Positions 50,681-62,940 of a stretch of DNA of 64,000 nucleotides are shown here, one piece after another. The translations under genes were made by a program, and so were the position numbers. The notes beneath the pieces were generated by a model. It was not told the DNA's origin. It searched no databases and was given only the letters and a program-made list of their open reading frames with translations. Each line of letters starts with the position of its first letter. Within the stretch, counting starts at the first letter, position 1. The DNA is from Siderastrea radians. Its lineage: Eukaryota; Cnidaria; Anthozoa; Scleractinia; Rhizangiidae. The DNA lies in NCBI GenBank assembly GCA_964017195.1, contig OZ024891.1:7155994-7219993 (forward strand). The letters are read 5' to 3'.

Positions 50681-51169
50681 ATGGATAAACATAACATATT
50701 CAATTGGAACCATGTTTCAGAAAAATTAACGGAAAATCAAATATCTGAGTTGAAAGCATTATACAAATTCTATCATAAGAAATACTGGCTTGCCAAAATG
50801 ACTTACAAATATTTCAAAAAAACAGAACTTACATGTAATATTGGATCCGCTTTATTGGTAGCTATAGGAACAATAGTTGGTGGTGTAACACTAAACCCTA
50901 TTCCTCTTGGAGTGATATCCGGTACTGGGCTCTTACTTAAAACATATTCAGAGATCAAGAATTACAAGAGAAAAATTGAAATGAGTAAATTCGCCTATAC
51001 ATCTTATTCAAAGGTTTTAACAGATTTACGATCCTTTATGAGAGGACTGAAGTATGATGAAAAAGAATTTCTTGATTATGTCAAAGTTATAGATGAAATA
51101 ATCATTGATATGTGTCCATTAACTGACAAATTTGAAAAAAAATACAACAAGGTATTCATCCAAGAATAG
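50681..51169 (+). CDS. Two-helix membrane protein, homologue of element 1 gene 8475-9176
   Basis: The 162-residue protein has KALYKFYHKKYW, two hydrophobic segments (GSALLVAIGTIVGG and PLGVISGTGLLL) and then KIEMSKFAYTSYSKVLTDLRSFMRG. The order and spacing match the element 1 protein, which adds a longer acidic tail. In both elements the gene lies in the same strand block as the packaging ATPase. The two-helix topology is clear. A role at a membrane is inferred; the family is not recognised by name. Confidence 0.7.
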   Translation: MDKHNIFNWNHVSEKLTENQISELKALYKFYHKKYWLAKMTYKYFKKTELTCNIGSALLVAIGTIVGGVTLNPIPLGVISGTGLLLKTYSEIKNYKRKIEMSKFAYTSYSKVLTDLRSFMRGLKYDEKEFLDYVKVIDEIIIDMCPLTDKFEKKYNKVFIQE

Positions 51170-51401
51170 ATCTTATTTTTTCCGCAAGCACAGTCTATTT
51201 TTCTGTTCACTACAAACTTTACCAATAAACTTTACCAACAAACTTTACTTCAAATACAAGTTCATCTGATATTACATGACAATCTTGATGACTCATTTCC
51301 TCGGGAAAGTCCCTGTGGTTTTCAAAACAAAAGAACTGTCTAACGCGTTAGAAAAACAATTGAAAAACTTAATGACTCATTTCCTCGGGAAAGTCCCTGT
51401 G
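51170..51401. other. Noncoding end region of element 2 with a 31-bp direct repeat
   Basis: ATGACTCATTTCCTCGGGAA and the following AGTCCCTGTGG occur at 51288-51318 and 51372-51402. A short CAAACTTTACCAA tandem lies near 51215. No gene is seen. Confidence 0.6.
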
Positions 51402-51860
51402 GACTAATCAAAAGTGAAAGACATCGAATTGGTAGCTATATGGTGAATAAAACATCACTCAGCTGCTTCGATGATAAAAGATATATTCATGAAAATGGTG
51501 TGACAAGTTATGCTTACGGTCATAATAGACTTTGAATATTTTTTAGTCAAATTTCAGCTAAGTGTTTGTGAAAATTTGACTAGGTGCGCTCGTACTTTTA
51601 TCACTCAAATGCGTAAAAATTTGACTGGGAATTTTTTCAGTCAAATTTAACTGAAAATTTGACTAGTGCGCTCGTACTTTTATCACTCAAATGCGTAAAA
51701 ATTTGACTGGGAATTTTTTCAGTCAAATTTAACTGAAAATTTGACTAGTGCGCTCGTACTTTTATCACTCAAATGCGTAAAAATTTGACTGGGAATTTTT
51801 TCAGTCAAATTTAACTGAAAATTTGACTAGTGCGCTCGTAGCCTCATTTCATAAACTACT
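51402..51860. repeat. Right terminal inverted repeat of element 2
   Basis: It mirrors 36963-37421. The first 130 or so bases repeat the end of polymerase B, reading LIKSERHRIGSY and so on with several substitutions, and end in a TGA. The outer part has the 82-bp tandem units in mirror order. Confidence 0.92.
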
Positions 51861-51866
51861 TACAGC
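51861..51866. repeat. Target site duplication of element 2, right copy
   Basis: TACAGC repeats the left-flank sequence at 36957-36962. Confidence 0.9.
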
Positions 51867-53374
51867 TTTTTTGTGCGGACGCAGTACGGATCTATGCGCA
51901 GCTTTGTCAGCATCTTTTAGACTTCGTTTCTTTGTTTGTTTGTTGCGGGTTTCTCAGTCAAAAGAAAGTCAGGGCAGTGGTTTTCATGGGGTGGGCAGGT
52001 TCATTCAATTGGGAGGTGTAAGGAAGGTGTGGTTTTCAAAAACTTCAGGCCGCTAGGTGAGGGATTTAGTGTCTTGGCAAGCAAACCGCTGACCAAAGTA
52101 TTCTTTGAAAAAAGCTGCACGCTTCTGTTTTTCTTTGGTCCTGAAAATGCTGGTATAGGCTATCCTGTGGCCGTGTGAGTATGATACTTTGTTTGTCTGT
52201 TCCTCTTCACGATTACACGATTTAAAAAGGCAAAATAATACTTAATTCTAGAATTTCTCAGTTAGCTTTTTTAGCCAATGTCGTATCTGTCTTTGTCTGT
52301 GAGGCGGGGGGGGGGTATTCTGTGAGATGTTGAGTGGGGGTGTGCCACCGGGACACTGAAACCCTTCTTATCAGCGGCACTTGCCCATACAGCTTTTTCT
52401 AGGGGAGTACGACCCCCCGGGCTTTGAAATGTTTTGCATTCGCGAATCTCAATCAACAGAAACTATTTAATGTTATATACTTCGAATGCACTGTTCTGTG
52501 TACTTCAGGTCTGGCAGGATTTTCTTCGCTTTGCAGTCAAGCGTTTACTTAGCCGTGGCGCAAATTTCCACAGCAGCAAACACATCAGAAATTATACACA
52601 AGACGGATTCGTCACATTTAAGCAACGAACCAACTTGACTTAGTGTGTTTTTCTGCGAAGAAGAAACACTTTGTAAATAACTACTTGTAATGTGAAGTAA
52701 CAAAAGAAAAATCGGAAGTAACGTAATTTCCGGCCGATTGCCCGCATGAAAACCTTCTCACTATCGCAAGTATCGATCGAAGATATTTCAAGATATTTAA
52801 GGGAATAAATTTTACTCTCTAATTAAAACAAAAACAGTGAAACGAAGATATATTTAAAGCCCAAGTTTATAACGGTAGTGAAAAGACCGGAGTAAAACAT
52901 CTCAAGCTAACAGCGAATTTAAAATTTGCAGTGTCATTTTTGCGTGCGTAAACAAGAAACCATTTCAAAGTAAAATCGGAATTTGCGGGGGCTTGTTCCT
53001 ACCCTGTAGCTATTCCTAAAACTGAAAAACTTGAATGAAACTAATATTAATAATTGAAGTTACAGTGGTGATCAAGGAATTAGAGTAGAATCTTCAAGAT
53101 ACCAAACTTTACTTCGGGCTTATTACGCGGGATGACGTAGTCAGCCAGCGTCTAGGTTTCGGTCGATTTTCATCGTTGTCACAAATTAGCATGTTTTTTT
53201 AACTTTCCCGTTTCCCGTGCCCTTGGCACAAGGCTCAAGGGACGTCCCGAAAAATTGTGCGATTTGTTGGCTGTAACCTCGAATCACGTGCAAGTCAGGT
53301 TGGGTTGAACACAAAGACAACGTAGTACAAAATCAAAGTACAAAGTCAAATCGATAAGAAACTAGAAGAGGATG
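51867..53374. other. Host region without convincing gene
   Basis: A possible exon at about 52510-52643 (acceptor CTTCAG, frame to a stop) is not recognisable and lacks context. A G-run lies at 52302-52314. Nothing else is supported. Confidence 0.3.
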
Positions 53375-53701
53375 TACAGTACACCCCAAAAATAATACAC
53401 GCGCAAGAAGTGGCGCAAGAAGTTCTTGACAGGCAAGACAAACAAGACATTCACGTGCACAGGGTCACGGCAGATTGTCTGATGAACTCGTGGGTGAACT
53501 CGCCAAGAATCTCTGCATCTTTACCACTTAAATTTCCTAGCAAAACAGGAATGCTCGAAGAAATAGTATAGAAATATAATTTCAACAACACATTCGCCTT
53601 TCAACACAGCTGCGAAAGCAATTTGCTCATTGCGTTACAGAATGTCATTCATGCAAATCATACTAAATTTGCATACGGCATATTTGTGTTTACTCAGGTT
53701 A
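53375..53701. repeat. Diverged copy of the palindrome-rich element family
   Basis: It starts TACAGTACACCCCAAAAATA and CACGCGCAAGAAG, an imperfect match to the reverse complement of the right end at 61977. It then jumps to a segment that matches 60820-61110 (TTGACAGGCAAG through the ACGGCA.ATTTGTGTTTACTC segment). It is an internally deleted copy of the element at 60158-61977. Confidence 0.6.
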
Positions 53702-55946
53702 CATGTACTTGACAACTGTCCAACTCTGTTCAAAATAGTCCTTACATACACCAGCACATCCCGCGTAAACGCCTTCAGGCGTCTTCTTGTTCATAGTTTA
53801 AAACGTCGCTGAACAAATTTGCATAGTTGACAGCTGCTTGGAATTTAAACCTTCGGAATGCAACGCAACGCTCAAAACATCTCGCACCAAACGCAAGATT
53901 AACAACAACAAACATGTGACAAAGCATTCTAATAGAGAGCTATTTAATTTTGCAAGTTTTTTTCACGCCTGTCAGGACTTGAATACATCAAAAATGCTAG
54001 AGACAGACGTGTTAGGATATGTTGTCTTTGACTGAAGAAAAGGGAAACAAAAAGCTTTCTTTACTTCGCACGCAATTCTAATGTCACGCTATAATTAACT
54101 GTCACGTAGTCACGCTGCTCGTTACCCTGTTTTACGATAATTAACCTATGTTGAAATGTCAAGTCTCTTTCTAGCTTATTTGCGATTTTTAAGACAACAC
54201 ACGCGAGTATTTCCCCCTCCACTGTAGTACACTAGTGCATAATTATTGCTGCAATTGTTGCATTACGCTCATCTCAACTCACGTGCTGGTCATATGAACG
54301 CTGATGGAAAGTAACTGTTTTGAAAACAGCTATATCTTTTACTCAGCAGTACCCTTGGAATGCAAAACAAAATCCTGCTAAAAATCCAGTCGGACCAAAA
54401 AAGATAGAGCAATCATCGGGCTAGTAGGCCACAGGGTGGAAATTCAAACTGGCTCTAGAGCAAAACAACTGCGTAAAAGTTTCAAAGTAAATCTAAAACT
54501 GAAACCTTAGTTAAGGTCAACTAATAATTGTCCACATATTATTGAATAATATAAATCGAGGTCACAACAAGATGTAAAAGAAACAAGTGTAGTAGATAAT
54601 AATTTGAGGAGAGGACAGCCATTGGCACTCACAGTTGCACGAACTTGTTTATGCAAATTGAAGACCAAAAGAGGGCAAAGGTCGTTTCTCAAATAAATTT
54701 TCATGCCATATGTTCCTGTATATGATAAAACCAGGAAAGAAATTATTTCTATGTCGGCTGGAAAATCTGTGGATATGACTGATACAAATCATGGATACAA
54801 CATCATAAACTGAAACTTAACCTTATTTTGGGAAGAGAAAACAGGTTTAAAAACCTACAGACACGCTTGAACTAACAAACTAACAAACTAATTTTCATAT
54901 ATTCATAATTTCAAACTAATTTATGCAAATTGGACACTTGACACTTCAAAATTTTACTGACTTTTGTTTCACGCCCCTTTTACGTGGACTACAAATCACA
55001 CATGCCTCAAAATTAGCCAAAATTGGCCAAAATTAGCCACAATGTAAATGTTACCCATTGAAGTTCATATCCACAAGCACAGTCCTCACTGAGCCTCCAT
55101 TTACTCTTTAATTTACCCTCCTCTCCGACCCAAGGTCAACTTCTTCATAATTAATTAAATTATCTTTAAGGTGATTCCATCGAAATAGAAGGAATATATA
55201 AAATTTTCTAAAACTTGGTCCAATTGGTAATTATGTTTAGAACATTCAAAAATGCAATTAAAAAATAGGGGTCACGGTGCTTGTTTTTCCACAAAATGGA
55301 TAGCCATTAATAGCAACTATACGACCCGCAAGGTTCGCAAGGTAACCAGAAATGTGTACTATAATTGCTTTAAAAAGTCATTGTTTGATTGAAATATTGA
55401 AGCAGTTCAACAAAATAGACATTTATCTTGCATTGTGCACTGCTTTAGTTGAACAGGAATTAAAGAAGATTAAAAAAATTAAAGAATCGGCCGCGTGCGT
55501 ACATACCCTGCTGTACCTAAAGATGTGTTCTTTTTGGCATTTAAATAAAAAACTCTCAAAGCAGAATTTTTAACTTTTGTTAAAATCGCGATATATTGTT
55601 GTCGACCGTGTGCCATTTGAATTTATGTGTTAAAAAATGGGGGTCACCGAGCTCGTTTAGGAGAAAACGACCATTTATTTCTCTGAACAGCTCCGCTTTC
55701 ATAGAAAACCTACCAAGTTCCGAAGGTGCGCGCGCTAATCACGCAAAAAATAATGCACAGAAAGGGTGCGTAATGCAATTGAATGGAATCACGTCGCTAT
55801 AAATTTCAAATTACCAAACAAAGCTGTTTCAAAAACCTTAAAAAGTACAATCAAAATTATCCACGTCCAGCACAGATACAATCTTTTCAACCAACATCTT
55901 GCTCAAAGATACACGACCAAAACAGCTGTTTCATAACTCAAATCAC
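53702..55946. other. Host region without visible gene
   Basis: AT-rich sequence with only short frames. No supported feature was found. Confidence 0.35.
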
Positions 55947-57119
55947 AACATAGGCCCGCAGTGCGTGCAGAACCGACGAAGTGTTGGTTCGCCTCGAAAA
56001 GAAAGCAAGCGAGCCGTGCGTGACTGCAGCTTCAATAACATTCAAGCATCTGTAACAGCAAGTTGCATTAAAAGAGTGTAACTGTAACTAACGCTTAAAT
56101 TTGACCAACTGAAAAGGCGACCAATACCCTGGAAAGGAGGTCAACTGAATTATTCACCCTCTCCTCACCAAACATAGCTCCACAGACTACGCCCATGACC
56201 TCATACATTCTTCACTCAAGGTCATTTTTCGCTGTCTTTTGGTCGGTCTTCCTCAAAACCCGGAACAAAAATTCTCAAAACAGACGCATTTCAAAAAATG
56301 GGCGACAAATTTCCCAATATAAAAGTAACCACATCTTCACGATTGATCAGTATGAGCACCGTAACAGCCCAAAAGAATTGAACTTTTCCCCATACCTGGG
56401 AACCACGCTTTGTGCACAGTTTCCTTTAATCATGTGAAGGGCTCCTTAAGCCAAATTGTGAATGCAAATACGAAATCAGTAATTCATTGCTATGCTCTAT
56501 CGTACAGGTTACAAGGAAGCGCATTATAGGCATTTACCAGTCGTTTTGACCCACTCCACCCTCGACAAATGTTTTTACTTGGTTCAACATGCTAACTGGC
56601 GTAACGAAAATTGTGACAGTATTTTGCCCTTTGCGTTACCGAATGACGTTATGTTTAAAATCTGATGACTCAGCTCATCTGTCTTATCGCTTTGAATATT
56701 TAATTTTGTTGAATTAAACTAAAAAATTCAATGTTGATTTACATTTGTCCACAACTGAACATGCTTTTACCAAGAGTTGTGAGCAGTGTATTTATATACT
56801 GTTGTGAATAGGGCACTATAAAAACATGATTATCGATAAAGACAAACACATCGTCAGAATCTCAACGTGCTAACCGGCGTGACGAAAATTGTGACAGTAT
56901 TTTGTCTTTTGCGTTACCGAATGACGTAATGCTTAAAATCGGATGACTCAGCTCATCTGTCTTATCGCTTTGAATATTTTGTTGAATTAAAATTAAAATT
57001 TAAAGATAAATTTTGTTCACAACTGAACATGCCGTTATCAAGAGTTGTAAGCGAAGCATTTATATACTGTTGTGAATATGGCACTATACAAACATGATTA
57101 TCGATCTGGAGAAATTAGT
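55947..57119. repeat. 1.1-kb repeat unit, copy A
   Basis: It begins AACATAGGCCCGCAGTGCG and ends near GGAGAAATTAGT. Copy B at 57841-58978 matches through most of its length with small indels. Inside, two roughly 285-bp subunits (from about 56590 and 56870) share GTGACAGTATTTTG, ATGACGT, GATGACTCAGC and a TATTTATATACTG box. Confidence 0.85.
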
Positions 57120-57840
57120 AAAAAGCGAAGTCGTCGCTTTATCTCAAACACGTTAAAGCATGTCTTATGACGTAATCGTTAAATCTGGTTTCCTCTTCCG
57201 CAGTCAGCAAGTCAGTGTCTCGAACTCTAAAATCGAACAAATCGGTTCAAAATCAAAAGTAAAGCAGAAAAATTAAAAAGACTAACTGGCATATCCTTCT
57301 GTGCCGCTTATAGTATACTATCCAAGAAGATCCAGCCTCATGTCGTAATTCATTTCCCACCTGCCAATAACCTTTCTTAACGTTGGCAGCTAGACATTTT
57401 CAAGTAATAAACATAAACACAACAACATACACCAGAATTTTCCTTTCATAACCTTTACTGAGAACGATTCTATCCTTACGATGTCTCAGCAACACTTTGG
57501 TCCCACCAGCATCAACAGTGCCACTGGACTTCACCTCCTATTATTATCAGTCCTTCTTGCTTTCTTTCACTAGTATTGCACAGATATTTCAGTCCGGTCA
57601 AAAGCAACACTGCTCGGCGGAAGTGTCCTTCTATACCTACGATACTTTTTATGTGGACCCTTGTCCTATCGTACGTGTGTGCGTGTGTGTACTAATCGAT
57701 GGGCTTAACTGCAGAATACGTCATCCCATCCCGTGGGCCATAGCGAAATACACACCTTGTGAGCCTTACACGACGTATTTTGACCGACCAAACCAGTCGA
57801 CCCTCTTGACACGACTGCTCTAACTCGACTTCGTCGGTTA
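57120..57840. mobile_element. 0.7-kb element between repeat copies A and B
   Basis: The segment from AAAAAGCGAAGTCGTCGC to CGACTTCGTCGGTT recurs almost unchanged at 62228-62940. It interrupts the A and B repeats exactly at their borders. No long frame is inside, so it is non-coding or non-autonomous. Terminal inverted similarity is short and imperfect. Confidence 0.65.
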
Positions 57841-58978
57841 AACATAGGCCCGCAATGCGTGCAGAACCGACGAAGTGTTGGTTCGTCTCGAAAAGAAAGC
57901 AAGCGAGCTGTGCGTGACTGCAGCTTCAATAACATTCAAGCATCTGTAACAGCAAGTTGCAGTAAAAGTGTGTAACTGTAACTAACGCTTAAATTTGACC
58001 AACTGAAAAGGCGACCAATACCCTGGAAAGGAGGTCAACTGAATTATTCACCCTCTCCTCACCAAACATAGCTCCACAGACTATGCATTCTTCACTCAAG
58101 ATCATTTTTCGCTGTCTTTTGGTCGGTCTTCCTGAAACCCGGAACAAAAATTCTCAAAACAGACGCATTTCAAAAAATGGGCGACAAATTTCCCAATATA
58201 AAAGTAACCACATCTTCACGATTGATCAGTATGGGCACCGTAACAGCCCAAAAGAATTGAACTTTTCCCCATACCTGGGAACCACGCTTTGTGCACAGTT
58301 TCCTTTAATCATGTGAAGGGCTCCTTAAGCCAAATTGTGAATGCAAATACGAAATAAATCATTGCTATGCTCTATCGTACAGGTTACAAGAAAGCGCATT
58401 ATAGGCATTTACCAGTCGTTTTGACCCACTCCACCCTCGCCAAATGTTTTTACTTGGTTCAACGAAAATTGTGACAGTATTTTGCCCTTTGCGTTACCGA
58501 ATGACGTTATGTTTAAAATCTGATGACTCAGCTCATCTGTCTTATCGCTTTGAATATTTAATTTTGTTGAATTAAACTAAAAAATTAAATGCTGATATAC
58601 AATTGTCCACAACTGAACATGCTTTTACCAAGAGTTGTGAGCAATGTATTTATATACTGTTGTGAATAGGGCACTATAAAAACATGATTATCGATAAAGA
58701 CAAACACATCGTCAGAATCTCAACGTGCTAACCGGCGTGACGAAAATTGTGACAGTATTTTGTCTTTTGCGTTACCGAATGACATAATGTTTAAAATCGG
58801 ATGACTCAGCTCATCTGTCTTATCGCTTTGAATATTTTGTTGAATTAAAATTAAAATTTAAAGATAAATTTTGTTCACAACTGAACATGCCGTTATCAAG
58901 AGTTGTAAGCGAAGCATTTATATACTGTTGTGAATATGGCACTATACAAAAATGTTTATCGATCAGGAGAAATTAGTA
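57841..58978. repeat. 1.1-kb repeat unit, copy B
   Basis: It is a direct repeat of 55947-57119, including the promoter-like subunits (TGACGTTATG, GATGACTCAGC and the TATA-like box). Differences from copy A include a short deletion after TTGGTTCAAC. Confidence 0.85.
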
Positions 58979-60157
58979 ACAAGAAAGCCCAGTGGGCATT
59001 TTAACCGGCCATTCTGAACCTCCCCACCCCTAGGTTTCATAAATGTTAGCGCGATCCTTTTTTTTTACGAACCGGCGTGACGAAAAGTGTGATTGTGTGA
59101 CACAATATTTTGACTATAGCGGTACTAGATGACGTAATGTTTAAACTCTGATGACTCAGCTTATCTTTCTTATCGCTTTATTTGTGCTGAAAAACGCAAA
59201 ATCACTCAAACGTTGAATGTCGATATGAATTCGTCCACAACTGAGAATGCTCACACAGGGACGACGAAGTATTTACTGTTGTGCCTAGACCTTAAATACA
59301 AACAGTGAACATAGCAGTAGAATCAAAATATAACGCTTGATAAACACGAGCTCGAGCAGATCGTCAGAGTATGGGGCACGTCAAGATATCTCATGACGTG
59401 ATGTTTAAATCCAGTTTGCTAACCCGGTAAACAAGCGAGCGGGGACGAAAGTCGCCCACGTCTTTGAAAGCTAACGCGCATGTCGAGCCGCAATCGATTT
59501 CGCGCTCACTCGCCTGTTTTTCTTTTCCTGCACTATCTATCTCTGAACGGAAAGTGAGACTGCTCGTAGCCTTTAGCGAACACCACACGCAAACCACACA
59601 AATCCGTCGATAATATTCAGATATTTTCGTTCTTTCAATGCAAAAAGACTTGTAACACCTGCCTTATTAATTAATCTCCTTATTAATGACGATTCCTTCG
59701 TATCAACTTCTCGCCTCAAATAAACACTCATTTCTCTCCGATCACAAGAACTATCATGTACTGATGTGCAATCAACTAATATTGCATCATCATACTAGTA
59801 CCAATTCCTTCTCTTCCTAGCCCACGCCGGCAAAACGCAACTGTCCTTTTTGTCCGCTGCGAAATACAAGTTAGCCAATCAGAAACCTTACAATCCACTT
59901 CGCAACCCCCCCCCATAAAACGCCAAGGGAAACTGCCTCTCACGCAAAACGCAACTTTCAAAGCACATCACATTCACAGAAGCGTGATATGCTCCTGACA
60001 TTCACAAATCCTTCTGACTCCCACATTTTTACACCCCTCAAAATGTCAATCCCAATAAAAAAAAACTCCTGCGCTAAAAAAATTTTCACCATAACCACTA
60101 ACTAGATCAGACAACACAGTCAATTTCGCATTCAATCCTATTTTCGTATTCAATCCT
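58979..60157. other. Host region with a further diverged copy of the promoter-like subunit
   Basis: ACCGGCGTGACGAAAAGTGT near 59070, GATGACGTAATGTTTAAACT and GATGACTCAGC near 59150 match the subunits of the A/B repeats. No gene is seen. Confidence 0.45.
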
Positions 60158-61977
60158 ATCAAAAATAATGCACGCGCAAGAAGTGGCGCAAGAAGTTCTT
60201 GCGCCGTAAGAACACGCAAGCCTGCGCAAGAAGTGAAAGTGCTAGGTTTTTGCAGTTTACCCGCAAGAACATTCGAAACGCAAGAAGTTGAAAATCTATC
60301 CGCAAGAAGTTACTAATGTTACCGCAAGCCGCAAGAAGGCGCAAGAAGTACTGAGGGTCCAGCCGAAGAAAGTTGTAGTGCTCGTGTTAGTGTGAGGTAG
60401 TGCAAAAGTAATGAGAGCGAATCTCGCGCTCTATTCTCTTTGAAATATCACCGAGCTTTCGAGCGATTTTTCGCCGTGTTGGCGTGTTGGCGCGTTGGCG
60501 CGACAATTCGCCAAGTCAAGCGAAAGTTCACAAGGCTAATAAAAAAATCAAGGAAGCAAATCTTCGAACAACCGAAGTATCGAAGAAAATTCACATCACG
60601 AAATGGAATATCCGCCAGCTTTCCGACTGCAAGATAAACACCCGGTAAACATGATCTCCGGCACATGACAAAACATGAACAATTTTTTTAAGCGTGTCTC
60701 AGATACAGTGATACGGGTTCAACTCAGAACTGACTCAATTCAGTTTTTTATTCCATCCAAGAAATAGAAACAAAAAGGTCCAAAAGCTATAATTGTGGCA
60801 AACTGCGCGAACTCTTCTTTGACAGGCAAGGCAAGACAAGACTTACACATGCAGGAGGTCATGCCATCGCGTGGGTGAAGTCATCAAGAATCCCTGCATC
60901 TTTACCAGTTTAATTTCCCAGCAAAAAAGGGATACTCGAAGAAATAGCATAGACATATGATTTCAACTACACATTCCCCTTTCGACACAGCGTGCTGCCC
61001 GGGGCTTGCTGTCTTGACGGCTTAGAGAACTGCTCATGCATTGCGTTACAAAATGTCATTCAAGCAAATCATACCAAATTTGCATACGGCAGATTTGTGT
61101 TTACTCAGGTTAGAATTGACGTGCCGAATTTCTTTCAGATCGCGGAGTTTTAGTTTCCTTCAGACTTTTTTGGTTTACTTCGAAGATTTAAAATGTGATA
61201 TCGACTTCAGCGTAATGAGTGGAACTATTTTTACAAACATAATGTGTTTTTCCAATTAAGACTTCGGGTATTATTTCTTCTCATCTGAGTGACCATGTTC
61301 ATTTCTCACACGTGTGAGCGCAACTAATTAAAAGTATTTGTCCGAGTTTAATATATTGGTGGAAGTACAGCAACACTGAACAGGTGAATGTCGGTTCTTT
61401 AATAATGTGACTGATGGACTGTGCTTTGCCATTGTTCCTCATTTAAGTGAAATAAATCGAGCGAAATCTTTCGCGCCGCTAAGTGTACCGCATGTCTGGG
61501 ACTCCGGGACACATAAACAATAACATACGCGTGCTTCGTTTGAGTCTCGTTTCTCCCTAGCCGTTAAAAGATAACATAGAAGGCGACCAGTGTCAAATTC
61601 AGAACCTAGTGAACTCTTTATCGGATAAAAAATTCAAAACCGAAGAAAAAAACTTACAAGGGACCAAATAAACAACTGATTGCAAGTTACAAAGGCAGCC
61701 AATTTCGAACGTGCCTTGCGCTACAAAGTGGTCTCTTTTTTACCTTCTCCGGGTTCCGGGTTTTTAAGATGTTAGCGCAAAGACGTTCTTGCGCTTACTT
61801 GCGGTCCAGATATCTTACCACAAAGAAGTTCTTGCGGTTTTAACTTCTAAACGCAAAGACGTTCTTGCGGCTTGCAGTATTCAAGTGCAGGCATCCTGCA
61901 AGTAGCCGCAAGAAGTTCTCAGCTTGCGGACGCAAAAAGAAGTTCTTGCGCGTGCATTATTTTTGGGCTGTACTGTA
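60158..61977. mobile_element. 1.8-kb inverted-repeat element with palindromic CGCAAGAA motifs
   Basis: The left end AAAAATAATGCACGCGCAAG and right end CTTGCGCGTGCATTATTTTT are inverted. Subterminal zones (60175-60355 and 61770-61950) hold many copies of CGCAAGAA and TTCTTGCG, often as the near-palindrome CGCAAGAAGTTCTTGCG. These zones could bind a transposase. No transposase gene is inside. Confidence 0.65.
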
Positions 61978-62227
61978 CCAAAAACCCCAAACTTAAACAA
62001 CCCTTCGCCGTTCACATCTTAAATACTGTAAAATAAAAGACAAAAACATAGGAAGGTGACATTCAGAACACCAACATGCGCATGCGTCTTATATAAGACA
62101 GTACCGCTCTTGAGTACCCGTACCACAAGATTTACAGCACTTTCTTCGTATGTTAAGCCAACTTGCTTTCACGAAAAACCGTGTCCATTTTATAAACCGG
62201 CGGTCGCCATCATGGCGACGGCCGGTT
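61978..62227. other. Short host spacer
   Basis: No supported feature was found. Confidence 0.3.
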
Positions 62228-62940
62228 AAAAAGCGAAGTCGTCGCTTTATCTCAAACACGTTAAAGCATGTCTTATGACGTAATCGTTAAATCTGGTTTC
62301 CTCTTCCGCAGTCAGCAAGTCAGTGTCTCGAACTCTAAAATCGAACAAATCGGTTCAAAATCAAAAGTAAAGCAGAAAAATTAAAAAGACTAACTGGTAT
62401 ATCCTTCTGTGCCGCTTATAGTATACTATCCAAGAAGATCCAGCCTCGTGTCGTAATTCATTTCCCACCTGCCAATAACCTTTCTTAACGTTGGCAGCTA
62501 GACATTTTCAAGTAATAAACATAACCACAACAACATACACCAGAATTTTCCTTTCATAACCTTTACTGAGAACGATCCTATCCTTACGATGTCTCAGCAA
62601 CACTTTGGTCCCACCAGCATCAACAGTGCCACTGGACTTCACCTCCTGTTATTATCAGTCCTCCTTGCTTTCTTTCACTAGTATTGCACAGATATTTCAG
62701 TCCGGTCAAAAGCAACACTGCTCGGAGGAAGTGTCCTTCTATACCTACGATACTTTTTAAGTCGACTCTTGTCCTATCGTGCGTGCGTGTGTACTAATCG
62801 ATGGGCTTAACTGCAGAATACGTCATCCCATCCCGTGGGCATAGCGAAATACACACCTTGTGAGCCTTACACGACGTATTTTGACCGACTAAACCAGTCG
62901 ACCCTCTTGACACGACTGCTCTAACTCGACTTCGTCGGTT
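62228..62940. mobile_element. Second copy of the 0.7-kb element
   Basis: It matches 57120-57840 from AAAAAGCGAAGTCGTCGC to CGACTTCGTCGGTT, with few substitutions and small indels in a GTGTGTG stretch. Confidence 0.7.

Larger units (their letters stand above)
36963..51860. mobile_element. Element 2: complete 14.9-kb Polinton
   Basis: Both ends start with AGTAGTTTATG and form 459-bp terminal inverted repeats, flanked by TACAGC duplications. The element holds polymerase B, integrase, phospholipase A2, adenain-like protease, major capsid, penton-like protein, packaging ATPase and fibre-like genes. Eleven genes point left (37289-48015) and three or four point right (48165-51169), from a shared promoter region. 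Composition is AT-rich like the host. It differs in gene order from element 1. Confidence 0.96.

Noticed and set aside
52510..52643. Terminal host exon
   Set aside because: There is an acceptor-like CTTCAG and a frame, but no recognisable protein, partner exon or polyadenylation signal.
57497..57823. 108-aa protein in the 0.7-kb insert
   Set aside because: The frame is not kept in the second copy at 62228-62940 and no domain is seen.
53375..61977. A single 8.6-kb transposon spanning both ends
   Set aside because: A third matching end at 60158 and shared internal segments fit two copies of one shorter element better.
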